A stretch of DNA of 64,000 nucleotides from JAXMCI01 sp046349435 (GTDB lineage Bacteria > Pseudomonadota > Alphaproteobacteria > Dongiales > Dongiaceae): assembly GCA_046349435.1 (NCBI GenBank), contig JAXMCI010000008.1, forward strand, positions 124,001-188,000, in the 5' to 3' direction. The notes under the pieces were generated by a model. The model saw only the letters and a list, made by a program, of their open reading frames with translations. It was not told where the DNA came from and did no database searches. Every line of letters begins with the position of its first letter. Position 1 is the first letter of the stretch. The translations under genes were made by a program, and so were the position numbers. Positions 42,622-52,088 of this stretch are shown here, in pieces.

Positions 42622-44681
42622 TCAGCCCTCGCCCGGGAAGTGGCAGGCCGCCGCCTGCCCCGCCGCCTGCAGCGCCAGCGGCGGCGGCACCGCCGCGCAG
42701 ATCGGCTGCGCGATCGGGCAGCGGGTCCGGAAGCGGCAGCCCGACGGCGGATCGATGACGCTCGGCATCTCGCCGCCGAGCGGGCGGCGCGGCCGCGCCC
42801 GCTCGACGGCCGCGTCGGGAACCGGCACCGCGGCGATCAGCGCCCGCGTGTAGGGGTGCAGGGGCCGATCGAAGATCCGGTCGGTCTCGGCGACCTCCAC
42901 CACCTTGCCGAGATAGAGCACGACGATGCGGTGCGCGATCTGCCGGACCACCGCCAGGTTGTGCGAGATGAAGACGTAGGTCAGCCGATGCTCGGCCTGC
43001 AGCCCGAGCAGCAGGTTGAGGATCTGCGCCTGCACGTTGACGTCGAGCGAGGAGATCGGCTCGTCGGCCACGATCAGCCGCGGCTCCGCGGCGAGCGCGC
43101 GCGCGATGCCGATGCGCTGGCGCTGGCCGCCGGAGAACTCGTGCGGGTAGCGCCCGGCGGCCTCGCTGCCGAGGCCGACCTCGCCGAGCAGCTCGGCGGC
43201 CCGCCGCACCGCCTGCCGGGAGGTCGCGACGCGGCGCTGCAGCCGCAGCGGCTCGGCGACGGCGCTGCCGACGGTGAGCCGCGGGTTGAGCGAGGAGTAG
43301 GGATCCTGGAAGACCATCTGGAGGTCGCGCCGCAGCCGGCGCAGGCGGCCGGCGGAGGCCCGGCCGATCTCCTCGCCCGCGAAGCGGATCTCGCCGGCGG
43401 TGAGCCGGCCGAGGCCGACCGCCAGCCGGGCCAGCGTCGACTTGCCGGACCCCGACTCGCCGACCAGGCCGAGGGTCTCGCCGGGCCAGACCTCGAGGCT
43501 GACCTCGTCGAGCGCATGCACGACGCGGCCGGGCCCGGCCCCGGACAGGGACAGCCAGCGGCGGCCGACCGGGAAGTGCTTGGTCGCCTGCCGCAGCTCG
43601 AGCAGCGGACCCGCCTGCCGGTCCGGCGCCGCGATCGGCCGCGCCGCCGCCGTCGCCGCGGCCGCGGCGACCGGAGCCGGCGCCTCGGCCAGCCAGCAGG
43701 CGGCAGCGCGCCCCGCTCGAGCTGCCCGATCGGCTGCATCGGCGGCTGCCGGCCGCAGCGTTCGATCCGGCGCGGGCAGCGCGCCTGGAAGGCGCAGCCG
43801 GCGGGCAGATCGAGCGGATTGGGCACGCCGCCGCCGATCGTGGCGAGCCGCTCGCCGCGCCGCACGGCGCGGTCGATCCGCGGCACCGCGCCGACCAGCG
43901 CCTGGGTATAGGGGTGGCGCGGGTCGGCGAGGATCGGCTCGACCGGCCCCTCCTCGACGATGCGGCCGGCATACATCACGGCGATCCGCGAGCAGAGCGT
44001 GGCGACGACGCCGAGATCGTGGGTGATCAGCATGATCGCCGTGCCGAACTCGGCGTTGAGCCGGCGCAGCAGCTCGAGGATCTGGGCCTGGATGGTGACG
44101 TCCAGCGCGGTGGTCGGCTCGTCGGCGATGAGCAGCGACGGCGCGTTGCCGAAGCCCATCGCCAGCATGATGCGCTGGCGCATGCCGCCGGAGAACTGGT
44201 GGGGGTAGCGGCGCATCGCCTCGTCCGGCGCGGGCAGCCCCATCTCGCCGAGCAGCCGCACGACGCGGCGGGCCGCCTCGTCCCGGCCGACCCGCCCATG
44301 GCAGAGGATGCCTTCGACGAGCTGGTCGCCGACCCGCAGCACCGGGTTGAGCGACGACATCGGGTCCTGCAGCACGATGGCGATGCGGCCGCCGCGGAGC
44401 TGCTGCAGCCGGGCCTCGGGCATGGCCAGCACGTCCTCGCCCTCGAAGCGGACGGCGCCGGTCACCGTCTGCCCGCGGGCCTCGAGCAGGCGCAGGATGG
44501 AGAGCGCCATGACGCTCTTGCCCGAGCCGGATTCGCCGACGATGCCGACGATCTCGCCCGGCGCGATCGCGAGATCGACGCCGTCCACGGCGCGCAGCAG
44601 GCCGCCGGGGGTGTGCAGGCCGACGCGCAGGTCCTGGAGCTGCAGCAGCGCCGGCGGCGGCGTCCCTGCCGCCTGGCTCAT
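42622..44681 (-). pseudogene. Fused double ATPase of a peptide-type ABC importer, frameshifted
   Basis: Two ABC ATPases of the DppD and DppF type lie head to tail without a stop or a start between them. The first begins at the ATG at 44681 (Walker A GESGSGKS, signature FSGGMRQRI, Walker B LLIADEPTTALD). Its C-terminal zone ends with AFQARCPRRIERC. Near 43715-43735 the frame must shift by one base to continue as AACWLAEAPAP, then the second ATPase (KHFPVGRRW, GESGSGKS, FSGGQRQRI, FRTRCP) to 42622. The span is 2060 bases, one short of a multiple of three, so one base is missing. Restored, it would be a 686-residue GsiA-like double ATPase. Sequencing error or true mutation cannot be told apart here. 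Confidence 0.75.
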
Positions 44682-45667
44682 CGCACCAGCCGGGGCCTGC
44701 GGCCCGGGATGGTCCGGCTGCCATGGGCGGCGTCCCACTGGTCCTGCACCGCCTGGAGCACCGCCATCATCGGCAGGACGCTCTGCGCGGTGATGGCCGG
44801 CGCGGTCCCGGTCTTCACCGCATCGACGAAATCGTGCAGCACGGCGGCGCAATCGTCCTTCTCGGGGCGCAAGGCGGCGACCCCGGCGGCGGTGGCGAGC
44901 GTGCTGTGGACGGTGTCGATCTGGTAGCAGTCGCGATCGGTCAGGACCAGCGCGTCGCAGACCGACCGATGCCCGGCATAGGAGCCGAGGAAGAGCAGCG
45001 TCTGCCCGGCCTCGGTGGCGACGCCGACGGCGGCATCCATCGGCGTGCCGGTGTGCGGATCGGGTGGCGGCAGGTGGCCCCACACCGTCCTGGCCGGCAC
45101 GTCGGTCAGCCACATCGCGAAATCGACGAGGTGGCTGAGATGGTGCCACAGCAGGTTGTCGGTCCAGCTGCGCCGGTAGCCCGTCGCGCCGACATTCTCC
45201 CAGCGGCGGATGACGAAGCGGCACTCGATCATCCGGACGCGCTCCTCGCCGGCGGCGACGCGGGCGCGCAGCGCCTGCATGTCCGGCATCATGCGCATGG
45301 GATAGACGAGGCTGAGCCTGCGTCCCGACGCCTGCACGGCTTCCGCCACCGCCCTGGCCTCCGCCAAGTCCATGCCGACCGGGATCTCAAGCAGCGTGTC
45401 GCGGCCGCTCTGCAGCACCTCGATCGCGTTGGCGGCATGGGCCTCGCTGGGCGTGGCGACCACCACCAGGTCGATCGCCGGATCGGCCAGCGTGCGCGTC
45501 AGGTCGGTCGACCAGTGCTGATAGCCGAACTCGCGGGCGAACGCCTCGGTCGGCTCGGCGCGCCGGCCGACCAGGGTGTGGAGACGGCAGTCGGACCGCT
45601 GCCGCAGCGCCTCGCTGTGCCAGCGGCCCATCATGCCGTGCCCGACCATGCAGACATTGAACATCAT
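44678..45667 (-). CDS. Gfo/Idh/MocA-family protein with EIP in place of EKP
   Basis: A 329-residue protein with a Rossmann start (VCMVGHGMMGRWHSEAL) and the family layout, including WHHLSHLVDFAMWLTDVP in the second domain. The usual EKP motif, whose lysine helps catalysis and cofactor binding, reads Glu94-Ile95-Pro96. The protein may bind cofactor without normal dehydrogenase chemistry. It lies inside the peptide-type transporter operon and overlaps the ATPase start as ATGA. It is only distantly similar to the Gfo/Idh pair at 25918 and 32988. Confidence 0.88.
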   Translation of the reverse strand: MMFNVCMVGHGMMGRWHSEALRQRSDCRLHTLVGRRAEPTEAFAREFGYQHWSTDLTRTLADPAIDLVVVATPSEAHAANAIEVLQSGRDTLLEIPVGMDLAEARAVAEAVQASGRRLSLVYPMRMMPDMQALRARVAAGEERVRMIECRFVIRRWENVGATGYRRSWTDNLLWHHLSHLVDFAMWLTDVPARTVWGHLPPPDPHTGTPMDAAVGVATEAGQTLLFLGSYAGHRSVCDALVLTDRDCYQIDTVHSTLATAAGVAALRPEKDDCAAVLHDFVDAVKTGTAPAITAQSVLPMMAVLQAVQDQWDAAHGSRTIPGRRPRLVR

Positions 45668-45708
45668 CGGCCCTTCCCGTGGCGGTTGCGGTGCTTGGTG
45701 CGGCGGCG

Positions 45709-46602
45709 TCATCGGGCGCGGCCGCGCGGATCGAGCAGGTCGCGCAGCCCGTCGCCGAGGAAGTTGCAGCCGACCACGACGGTGAGGATGGCGATCCCCG
45801 GGAAGGTCGACACCCACCATTGCTCGATCATGGTGCGGCCGGCCGAGATCATCGCGCCCCATTCCGGCGTCGGGGGCACCGCGCCCAGCCCGAGGAAGCT
45901 GAGCCCGGCGAAGGTGATGATGGCGTTGCCGAAATCGAGCGTGAAGAGAACGATCAGCGGCCCCAGCATGTTGGGCGCGATGTGGCGGAACAGGGTGCGG
46001 ACGCCGCCGCAGCCGACCAGGTGCGCGGCCTCGACATATTGCAGCGAGCGCTGGGCGATGACCAGGCTGCGGCTGAGGCGGGCATAGCGCGGCCACCAGG
46101 CGATGGTCATCGCGATCACCGTGTTGACCGCGCCGACCCCGAGCGCCGCGGCGATCGACATGGCGAGGATGAGCGGCGGGAAGGCGAAGAACAGGTCGGT
46201 GAGCCGCATCGCCGCCTCCTCGGCCCGGCCGCCGGCATAGGCCGCGGCGGCGCCGTAGACGGTGCCGATCAGCCCGCCGGCCAGCACCACCGAGAAGCCG
46301 GCGAGCAGCGACAGCCGGCTGCCGACCAGCAGGCGGGAGAGGATGTCGCGGCCGAGCTCGTCGGTGCCCAGCAGGTGGCTCCAGGACGGCGCCTGGAGCC
46401 GGTGATCGAGATCGACGGCATCGAACCCGTAGGGTGCCAGCCAGGGCCCACCGGCCGCGATCGCCAGCCAGGCCAGCAGCACGATGCCGCCGGCGATGGC
46501 CAGCCCGTAGCGGCGCCCGAGCTGCCGGCGGGATGCCGCCCGCCCGGCCGGGCCGTCGCGCTCCGGCGGCACGGCGGCGGAGACTGCGTCCGTGACGGAC
46601 AT
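45709..46602 (-). CDS. Peptide-type ABC permease, DppC family
   Basis: A 297-residue permease with the N-terminal OppC-type helix (YGLAIAGGIVLLAWLAIAAG) and the segment LLGTDELGRDILSRLLVGSR. The EAA-type loop is in QYVEAAHLVGCGGVRTLFRH. The ATG at 46602 has a GGGAGGAG ribosome site. It follows DppB by 15 bases and is followed by the Gfo/Idh gene after 41 bases. Confidence 0.93.
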   Translation of the reverse strand: MSVTDAVSAAVPPERDGPAGRAASRRQLGRRYGLAIAGGIVLLAWLAIAAGGPWLAPYGFDAVDLDHRLQAPSWSHLLGTDELGRDILSRLLVGSRLSLLAGFSVVLAGGLIGTVYGAAAAYAGGRAEEAAMRLTDLFFAFPPLILAMSIAAALGVGAVNTVIAMTIAWWPRYARLSRSLVIAQRSLQYVEAAHLVGCGGVRTLFRHIAPNMLGPLIVLFTLDFGNAIITFAGLSFLGLGAVPPTPEWGAMISAGRTMIEQWWVSTFPGIAILTVVVGCNFLGDGLRDLLDPRGRAR

Positions 46603-46617
46603 GCCCGCTCCTCCCAC

Positions 46618-47631
46618 TCAGGCGGCGACGACCCGCGGATCGAGGACGGCGTAGCTGAGGTCGACGGCGAGGTTGACCAGCAGGAAGACCGCCGCCACCA
46701 CCAGGGTCACGCCCATCAGCGCGGGGAAATCGAGCGCCACCGCGCTGTCGAAGGTGAAGCGCCCGAGGCCGGGCCAGGAGAAGATCGTCTCGGTCAGGAC
46801 GGCGCCGGCGAGCAGCTCGGCGTAGGTGACGCCGCCGAGCGTGACGATCGGGATCAGCGCGGTCCGCAGCGCATGGCGGACGACCACCTTGGAGCGGGGC
46901 AGGCCCTTGGCGCGCGCCATGCGGATATAGTCCTGGCCCAGCACGTCGAGCATGCTGGCCCGCGTCGTGCGGGTGATCAGCCCGACGGTGCCGGCCGCCA
47001 GGACCAGGGCCGGCAGCACGAGATGGGCGAGCGCGCTGCGGAAGGTGTCCGGATCGCCGGCCAGCAGGCTGTCGACCAGATAGAGGCCGGTGACGGTGGG
47101 CGGCGGCAGGTCGGCCGCGCCGAGACGGCCCGGCGCCGGCGCGATGTGCAGGCCGCCATAGAAGACGGCGAGCGCGATGAAGGCGAGCCAGAAGGTCGGC
47201 GCGGAGACGCCGATCAGCGACACCAGCCGCGCGAGATGGTCGACCCAGGCGTCTCGCCGCACGGCCGCGGCGACGCCCAGCGGCACGCCGACCAGCACGA
47301 TCAGCAGGGCGGCCGCGGTCGCCAGCTCGAAGGTCGCCGGTGCATATTCCGCGATGTCCTCGACCACCGGGCGCCGCGAGACGATGGACTCCCCGAGGTC
47401 GCCCCGGACCAGGCCGCCGAGGAACAGGCCGTACTGCACCCAGAGTGGCCGGTCGAGGCCCCAATGGGCGCGGTAGCGGGCGACCAGCTCGGGATTGGCC
47501 GCCGCCCGGTCCCCGAGCTGGGCGAGGACCGGGTCGGCCGGCACGGTGTGCGCGATGAGGAAGACGACCAGGGTGGCGGCGACGGCCATGACGACGGTGG
47601 CCGCCAGCCGGCGCAGGACATAGAAGACCAT
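46618..47631 (-). CDS. Peptide-type ABC permease, DppB family
   Basis: A 337-residue permease. The start MVFYVLRRLAATVVMAVAAT and the segment HWGLDRPLWVQYGLFLGGLV are hallmarks of DppB/GsiC proteins. The EAA-type loop is in QDYIRMARAKGLPRSKVVVRH. It lies 16 bases after the binding-protein gene. Together with DppC and the double ATPase it makes a complete importer for peptides, nickel or sugar derivatives. Confidence 0.94.
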   Translation of the reverse strand: MVFYVLRRLAATVVMAVAATLVVFLIAHTVPADPVLAQLGDRAAANPELVARYRAHWGLDRPLWVQYGLFLGGLVRGDLGESIVSRRPVVEDIAEYAPATFELATAAALLIVLVGVPLGVAAAVRRDAWVDHLARLVSLIGVSAPTFWLAFIALAVFYGGLHIAPAPGRLGAADLPPPTVTGLYLVDSLLAGDPDTFRSALAHLVLPALVLAAGTVGLITRTTRASMLDVLGQDYIRMARAKGLPRSKVVVRHALRTALIPIVTLGGVTYAELLAGAVLTETIFSWPGLGRFTFDSAVALDFPALMGVTLVVAAVFLLVNLAVDLSYAVLDPRVVAA

Positions 47632-47647
47632 CGCCGCCGCTCCCGGT

Positions 47648-49240
47648 TCAGGGCGCCGGCTTGATGTCGGCGAGGTCGGTCAGCCAGCCGGCGGCGGTGA
47701 CATGGTAGCCGGTGATCGCCTTGCTGGTGGCCACCCGGTAGATCGGCTGGAACAGCACGATGTAGTTGGCATTGGCGACGAGCTCGGTCAGCAGCTTCTC
47801 ATTGAGGGCGGCCGCCTTGGCGACGTCGGTCGCCGCCGCTGCCTCGGTCATCAGGGCGACGGTCTCCTTCGAGGGCGTCCAGTGGACCCGCTTGGCGACG
47901 CGGTTCACCGCCGGCTCGGTCCAGGTGTAGGGATCCGGAATATCCGGAACCCATTCCCACATCGCGGCGACCGACTTGGCGCCCTTGAACTTGCTGGTGA
48001 AGTTCGTCGTGGTCATCGGCTCGAGCGTGATCTTGACGCCGATCTCGGCCAGGTCGGACTGGATCTTCTGCGCCAGCACCGTGTAGGGCACGCCGCCGAA
48101 GGCGGTGGTCGGGAACGAGAGCTCGAAGGCGAAGCCGTCGGGCACGCCCGCCTCGGCCAGCAGCGCCTTGGCCCTGGCGATGTCGCGGTGATAGCCGATC
48201 TTCCTGGTGAGCTCCTCCGTCGACCCGGCCATGCCGATGGCGAGGAAGGAGGCGGGCCGGACCGCGGCACCGCCGAGCAGGCTCTCGATGATCTTGTCGT
48301 AGTCGATGGCGGCGGCGATCGCCTGGCGGGCCGCCGTCTTGGCCAGCGCCGGATTCATCTCCGGGCTGCTGGTCAGCGTCATGTAGGCGAAGTCGAGGCT
48401 GAGGCCGGAGGCGATCGCCACCCGGGCATCGTCCTTGACCGTCGCCAGCTGCTCGGGCGTCAGGTTGAAGGCGACGTCGATGTCGCCGTTCTTGAGCGCC
48501 AGCAGCTGCGCGCCGCCATCGGCCATGTACTTGATCACGACGCGCTGGAAGCCGGCGGCCGGACCCCAGTAGCGGGCGTTGCGGTCGAGCACGACCGCCG
48601 TGTTCCGCTGCCAGGCGGTCATCTGGTAGGGACCGGATCCCGCCGTCTGGTTGTCGAGCCATGCGGTGGCGGTGTCGCTCTTGTCGGCGTCGGCCGCGCT
48701 GCTGCCGCCATGCGCCTGCACCAGCTTCGAGTCGAGCACGGCGAAGGACACCGCGGCGAGGAAGCGCAGCAGCGGCTGGCTCTTGTCGACCATCCGCAGC
48801 TTCACCGTCGCGTCGTCCACCGCCACCACCTCGGCGAGATTGTCGGCGAGGTAGGCCGGCTGGTCCTTGAGGTTCTTCAGGCGGTCGAAGGAGAACTTGA
48901 CGTCGCCGGCGGTCACCGGGTTGCCGCTGGCGAAGCGCGCACCGGGATGCAGGTGGAAGACCCAGGACTGGCCGTCGTCGGCGGCCTCCCAGCTGTCCGC
49001 CAGCATCGGCCTCACCTGGTTGTAGTCGTCGGGCGTGACCGTCACCAGGGTGTCGTAGGCGGCGCGCAGGATCATCGGCGGCGTCGTCTCGGCGGCGCGC
49101 GCCGGGTCGAACGTCCGGATGTCGCTGGCATCGCGGCCGATCACCAGGACCTTCTTCTCGGCCGCGCGCGACGGCGTGGCGGCGGCGACCGCCGCCAGCA
49201 CGCCGAGCGCCATCAGCCGCCAGCCTGTTCTCAGTCTCAT
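47648..49240 (-). CDS. Peptide-type ABC substrate-binding protein, SBP_bac_5 family
   Basis: A 530-residue periplasmic binding protein with a signal peptide ending near PSRA. Family marks are RTFDPARAAETTPPMILRAA, LADSWEAADDGQSWVFHLHP, PVTAGDVKFSFDRLKN and QAIAAAIDYDKIIESLLGG. No lipobox is present. Proteins of this family bind peptides but also oligosaccharides and opines, and the catabolic context favours a non-peptide ligand. Confidence 0.94.
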   Translation of the reverse strand: MRLRTGWRLMALGVLAAVAAATPSRAAEKKVLVIGRDASDIRTFDPARAAETTPPMILRAAYDTLVTVTPDDYNQVRPMLADSWEAADDGQSWVFHLHPGARFASGNPVTAGDVKFSFDRLKNLKDQPAYLADNLAEVVAVDDATVKLRMVDKSQPLLRFLAAVSFAVLDSKLVQAHGGSSAADADKSDTATAWLDNQTAGSGPYQMTAWQRNTAVVLDRNARYWGPAAGFQRVVIKYMADGGAQLLALKNGDIDVAFNLTPEQLATVKDDARVAIASGLSLDFAYMTLTSSPEMNPALAKTAARQAIAAAIDYDKIIESLLGGAAVRPASFLAIGMAGSTEELTRKIGYHRDIARAKALLAEAGVPDGFAFELSFPTTAFGGVPYTVLAQKIQSDLAEIGVKITLEPMTTTNFTSKFKGAKSVAAMWEWVPDIPDPYTWTEPAVNRVAKRVHWTPSKETVALMTEAAAATDVAKAAALNEKLLTELVANANYIVLFQPIYRVATSKAITGYHVTAAGWLTDLADIKPAP

Positions 49241-49298
49241 CTCCGTCCTCCCTTCCAGCGGCGGCGGGTGCCGCCGTCGTTCCGGCCGTCTCCGGGCC

Positions 49299-49316
49299 GC
49301 CCGCCAAGGGGCGGGC
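49299..49316. other. Hairpin between the aldolase and binding-protein genes
   Basis: Arms GCCCGCC (49299-49305) and GGCGGGC (49310-49316) with a four-base loop lie in the 94-base gap upstream of the binding-protein start. It may shape mRNA ends between the enzyme part and the transporter part of the operon. Confidence 0.35.
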
Positions 49317-49334
49317 CCGGCGGCCTTCGTCGCC

Positions 49335-50162
49335 TCATCGGGCGAACCGCTGCAGCAGGCCGTCGCAGCCGGCGACCAGCAGGCCGAGGTCGCTGCCGAC
49401 CGCGACGAAGCTGAAGCCCTGCTCGAGATAGCGCTCGGCGTCGGCCGCCTGCGGCGCCAGGATCCCGGCGGGGCGGCCCGCCCGGGCCGCCGCCTCCCGC
49501 ACCCGGGCGAAGGCCGCCTGCACCGCGGGGTGCCCGGGCTGGCCGAGGTGGCCGAGGGCGGCGGCGAGATCGGACGGGCCGACGAACAGCCCGTCGATGC
49601 CGTCGGCGCCGGCGATGGCGTCGACCGCGGCCAGCGCCTCGGCGGTCTCGATCTGCACCAGGATGCAGATCTCGGACTCGGCATCGGCGAGATAGCCGCG
49701 GTCCCGGCTGTAGTGGTTGGCGCGCTGCGACACCGAGACGCCGCGCACCCCGCGCGGCGGGTAGCGCGTCGCCGCCACCGCCTGGCGGACCTCGTCGAGC
49801 GTGCGGACCTGCGGCACCAGCAGGCTGCGGGCGCCGATGTCGAGCAGCCGCTTGAAGACCACCGCATCGTTGACCGGCGGCCGCACGACCGGCTCGGCGG
49901 TGCCGCCCCGCATCGCCTGCAGCTGGGCCAGCACGTCGCCCAGCTCATTGGGCGCATGCTCCTGGTCGACCAGGATCCAGGCGAAGCCGGCGCCGGCCAC
50001 GACCTCGGCGACGATCGGGCTGGCGAGGCTGCTCCACAGCCCGATCTGGCGGCGCCGCGCCCGCAGCGCTTCCTTGAAGCGGTTGACGCGGAAGCCGGGC
50101 TGCCGGCTCGCGCTCTCCGCCGTCTCGGGCCCGCGTTCCATCCGCGCCTCCTGCGCTGTCAT
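49335..50162 (-). CDS. HpcH/HpaI-family class II aldolase
   Basis: A 275-residue aldolase of the group that includes 2-keto-3-deoxy-L-rhamnonate aldolase. Marks are IGLWSSLASPIVAEVVAGAG, WILVDQEHAPN with the catalytic-region histidine, ARSLLVPQVRTLDEVRQAV, the metal ligand glutamate in ILVQIETAEAL, and DGLFVGPSDLAAALG. It would split a 2-keto-3-deoxy sugar acid to pyruvate and an aldehyde. It overlaps the cysteine hydrolase gene as ATGA. Confidence 0.92.
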   Translation of the reverse strand: MTAQEARMERGPETAESASRQPGFRVNRFKEALRARRRQIGLWSSLASPIVAEVVAGAGFAWILVDQEHAPNELGDVLAQLQAMRGGTAEPVVRPPVNDAVVFKRLLDIGARSLLVPQVRTLDEVRQAVAATRYPPRGVRGVSVSQRANHYSRDRGYLADAESEICILVQIETAEALAAVDAIAGADGIDGLFVGPSDLAAALGHLGQPGHPAVQAAFARVREAAARAGRPAGILAPQAADAERYLEQGFSFVAVGSDLGLLVAGCDGLLQRFAR

Positions 50163-50902
50163 GCGGCCGGGGACCGCCGGGCGGCGAGCGCGGCGACGAG
50201 CTCGTCGGAGGTCGAGGTGAAGCCGACCATCGCCTCGTAGTAGCGGATGGCCCACCGCGTCATCGCCATGTCGTCGACGGTGTCGACGAACTCCGAGCCC
50301 AGCACGCAGTCGCGCAGCACGAACACCCGGTAGTTCCGGTACATCGCGCCGATCACCGTGCTGAGCAGGCAGATCTCCGCGCTGAAGCCGACGCAGACCA
50401 GGTACTTGGCGCCGAGGTTGCGCAGCACCGTGTCGAGGGTGGTCTCGAAGAAGCTGTCGTACATCGTCTTCTGGACGACGAAGTCGCCGGCGGCCGGCGC
50501 GATCACCGCCGAGTAGGCGTTGTAGTCGCCGCCGATATAGACCTCGTCGAACGGGGCGCCGGACTCGGTGCGCTCGCACAGGCGCGCGAACTCCGAGTTG
50601 CCCCAGGCCGACGGGCGCCACATGTTCTCGGTGTACACCACCGGCAGCCCGGCCGCCCGGGCCGCGTCGAGCGTCGGCCGGATCCGCTCGCGGATCATCG
50701 TGCTCTGGCGCTCGTGCAGCGACTTCAGGAACAGCGGCGGCTGGGCCGGCATCGGGGCGCCGGGATCGTGGCCCAGCCCGTAGACGTCGACCAGCAGGAA
50801 CACGGTCTGCTCGAGGTCGAGCTCCTCCGCCGTGTCGACGATCCCGCGCGGCGCCTCGTAGGGCAGTCGGCAATAGTAGCGGGCGGGCAGCGTGATCTTC
50901 AT
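50159..50902 (-). CDS. Isochorismatase-like cysteine hydrolase
   Basis: A 247-residue hydrolase with the expected triad: Asp39 in FLLVDVYGLG, Lys145 in FVVQKTMYDS and Cys178 in VGFSAEICLLST. The group includes nicotinamidase, N-carbamoyl amidohydrolase and ureidoacrylate hydrolase. An amide or carbamoyl bond is the likely target, which suggests that the substrate of this locus carries nitrogen. An AAGGAGGA ribosome site precedes the start. It lies 22 bases after the second enolase-type gene. Confidence 0.88.
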   Translation of the reverse strand: MKITLPARYYCRLPYEAPRGIVDTAEELDLEQTVFLLVDVYGLGHDPGAPMPAQPPLFLKSLHERQSTMIRERIRPTLDAARAAGLPVVYTENMWRPSAWGNSEFARLCERTESGAPFDEVYIGGDYNAYSAVIAPAAGDFVVQKTMYDSFFETTLDTVLRNLGAKYLVCVGFSAEICLLSTVIGAMYRNYRVFVLRDCVLGSEFVDTVDDMAMTRWAIRYYEAMVGFTSTSDELVAALAARRSPAA

Positions 50903-50924
50903 GCGGGGTTCCTCCTTCGCGTGC

Positions 50925-52079
50925 TCAGGCGATGCGCCAGCGATCGGCGCCGGGCTGCAGCGCCAGGCCATGGCCGGGCGCCTCGGGGACCAGCAGCTCG
51001 CCGTTCTCGATACGCGGCGGGTCGGCCAGGATGGCCGACAGCCAGGGCGTGTTCTCCACCCAGGCGCCGACCGGCGAGGCGGCGACCAGGCTGACATGCA
51101 GCTCGGCGATGAAATGCGGCGCCAGCGTCGCGCCCATCGCCTCGCTGAGATGGGCGATGCGCCACCATTCGGTGACGCCGCCGACCCGGGCCGCGTCGGT
51201 CTGCACGACGTCGACGGCGCGACGCTCCAGCAGGGGCTGGATCTCGTGGCGGGTGGTCATGGTCTGGCCGGTGGCGATGCGCGGCAGGATCGCCGCCGAC
51301 AGCCGGACATGGGCCTCGACGTCGTCGCAGGGCACCGGCTCCTCGACCCAGTAGAGGTCGTAGGGCTCCAGCCGCCGCACCCGCTCCAGCGCCGTGCGCG
51401 CGTCCCATTTCTGGCCGGCGTCGACCATCAGCAGCGGCCCGTCGCCGAGCGCCTTGCGCACCGCGGCCACCCGGCGCTCGTCGTCGCGCGGATCGGGCAG
51501 GCCGACGAAGACCTTGACCGCGCGCATGCCGGCCTCGACCGATTCGGCGTTGCGCCGGGCGAGCTCGGCCGGCGGCAGGTTCAGCCAGCCGCGGTCGCTC
51601 TCGTAGATCGGCACGCCGCGGCGGTCGGCGCCGAGCAGGCGCGCCAGCGGCACGCCCGCCGCCTTGGCCTTGATGTCCCAGCAGGCGATGTCGATGGCGG
51701 AGATGGCATGCATGAAGGCGCCGCGCCGCCCGGCGTTGTAGGTCGCCCAGTAGAGCTGGTGCCACAGCCGCTCGGTGGAGAAGCAGTCGGCGCCCTCGAC
51801 CAGCGGCGCGAGGTCGTGCCGCAGCGCGGCCAGCACCGCCTCGCCGCCGGCCCGGAGCTCGTAGGTGAAGCCCCAGCCCGAGAGGCCGCCGCGCGTCGTC
51901 AGGGTGACGCTGATGACGTCCCAGGTGGTGAAGGGCTTCGGCGTCACCCCGGGGCGGGCCGAGGCGCCGGCGATCGGCCGGCCGAGCGGCACCCGCAGCA
52001 GCCGGCAGTCGATGCCGACGATGTCGAACTCCCCGGCCTTCGACGGCGCCGGCGCATTTGCCCGTTTCGTGGTCTTCAT
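50925..52079 (-). CDS. Enolase-superfamily (mandelate racemase/muconate lactonizing) protein 2
   Basis: A 384-residue protein. The capping domain ends near residue 150, and the barrel has Lys189 in RAVKVFVGLPD, Asp220 in LLMVDAGQKWD, Glu246 in YWVEEPVP and His322 in LAPHFIAELH. The third metal-ligand site reads Gln272 in IATGQTMTTRHE, where the acid-sugar dehydratases usually have Glu. It is not closely similar to the protein at 40578. A role as acid-sugar dehydratase fits the adjacent aldolase. It follows the MalG-type permease by nine bases. Confidence 0.9.
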   Translation of the reverse strand: MKTTKRANAPAPSKAGEFDIVGIDCRLLRVPLGRPIAGASARPGVTPKPFTTWDVISVTLTTRGGLSGWGFTYELRAGGEAVLAALRHDLAPLVEGADCFSTERLWHQLYWATYNAGRRGAFMHAISAIDIACWDIKAKAAGVPLARLLGADRRGVPIYESDRGWLNLPPAELARRNAESVEAGMRAVKVFVGLPDPRDDERRVAAVRKALGDGPLLMVDAGQKWDARTALERVRRLEPYDLYWVEEPVPCDDVEAHVRLSAAILPRIATGQTMTTRHEIQPLLERRAVDVVQTDAARVGGVTEWWRIAHLSEAMGATLAPHFIAELHVSLVAASPVGAWVENTPWLSAILADPPRIENGELLVPEAPGHGLALQPGADRWRIA

Positions 52080-52088
52080 CGGATCCCC

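Noticed and set aside
42622..44724. Reading the double ATPase as one continuous 700-residue protein
   Set aside because: In that frame the first 330 residues are arginine- and proline-rich nonsense, while the true first ATPase is read cleanly in another frame. A frameshift is the better explanation.
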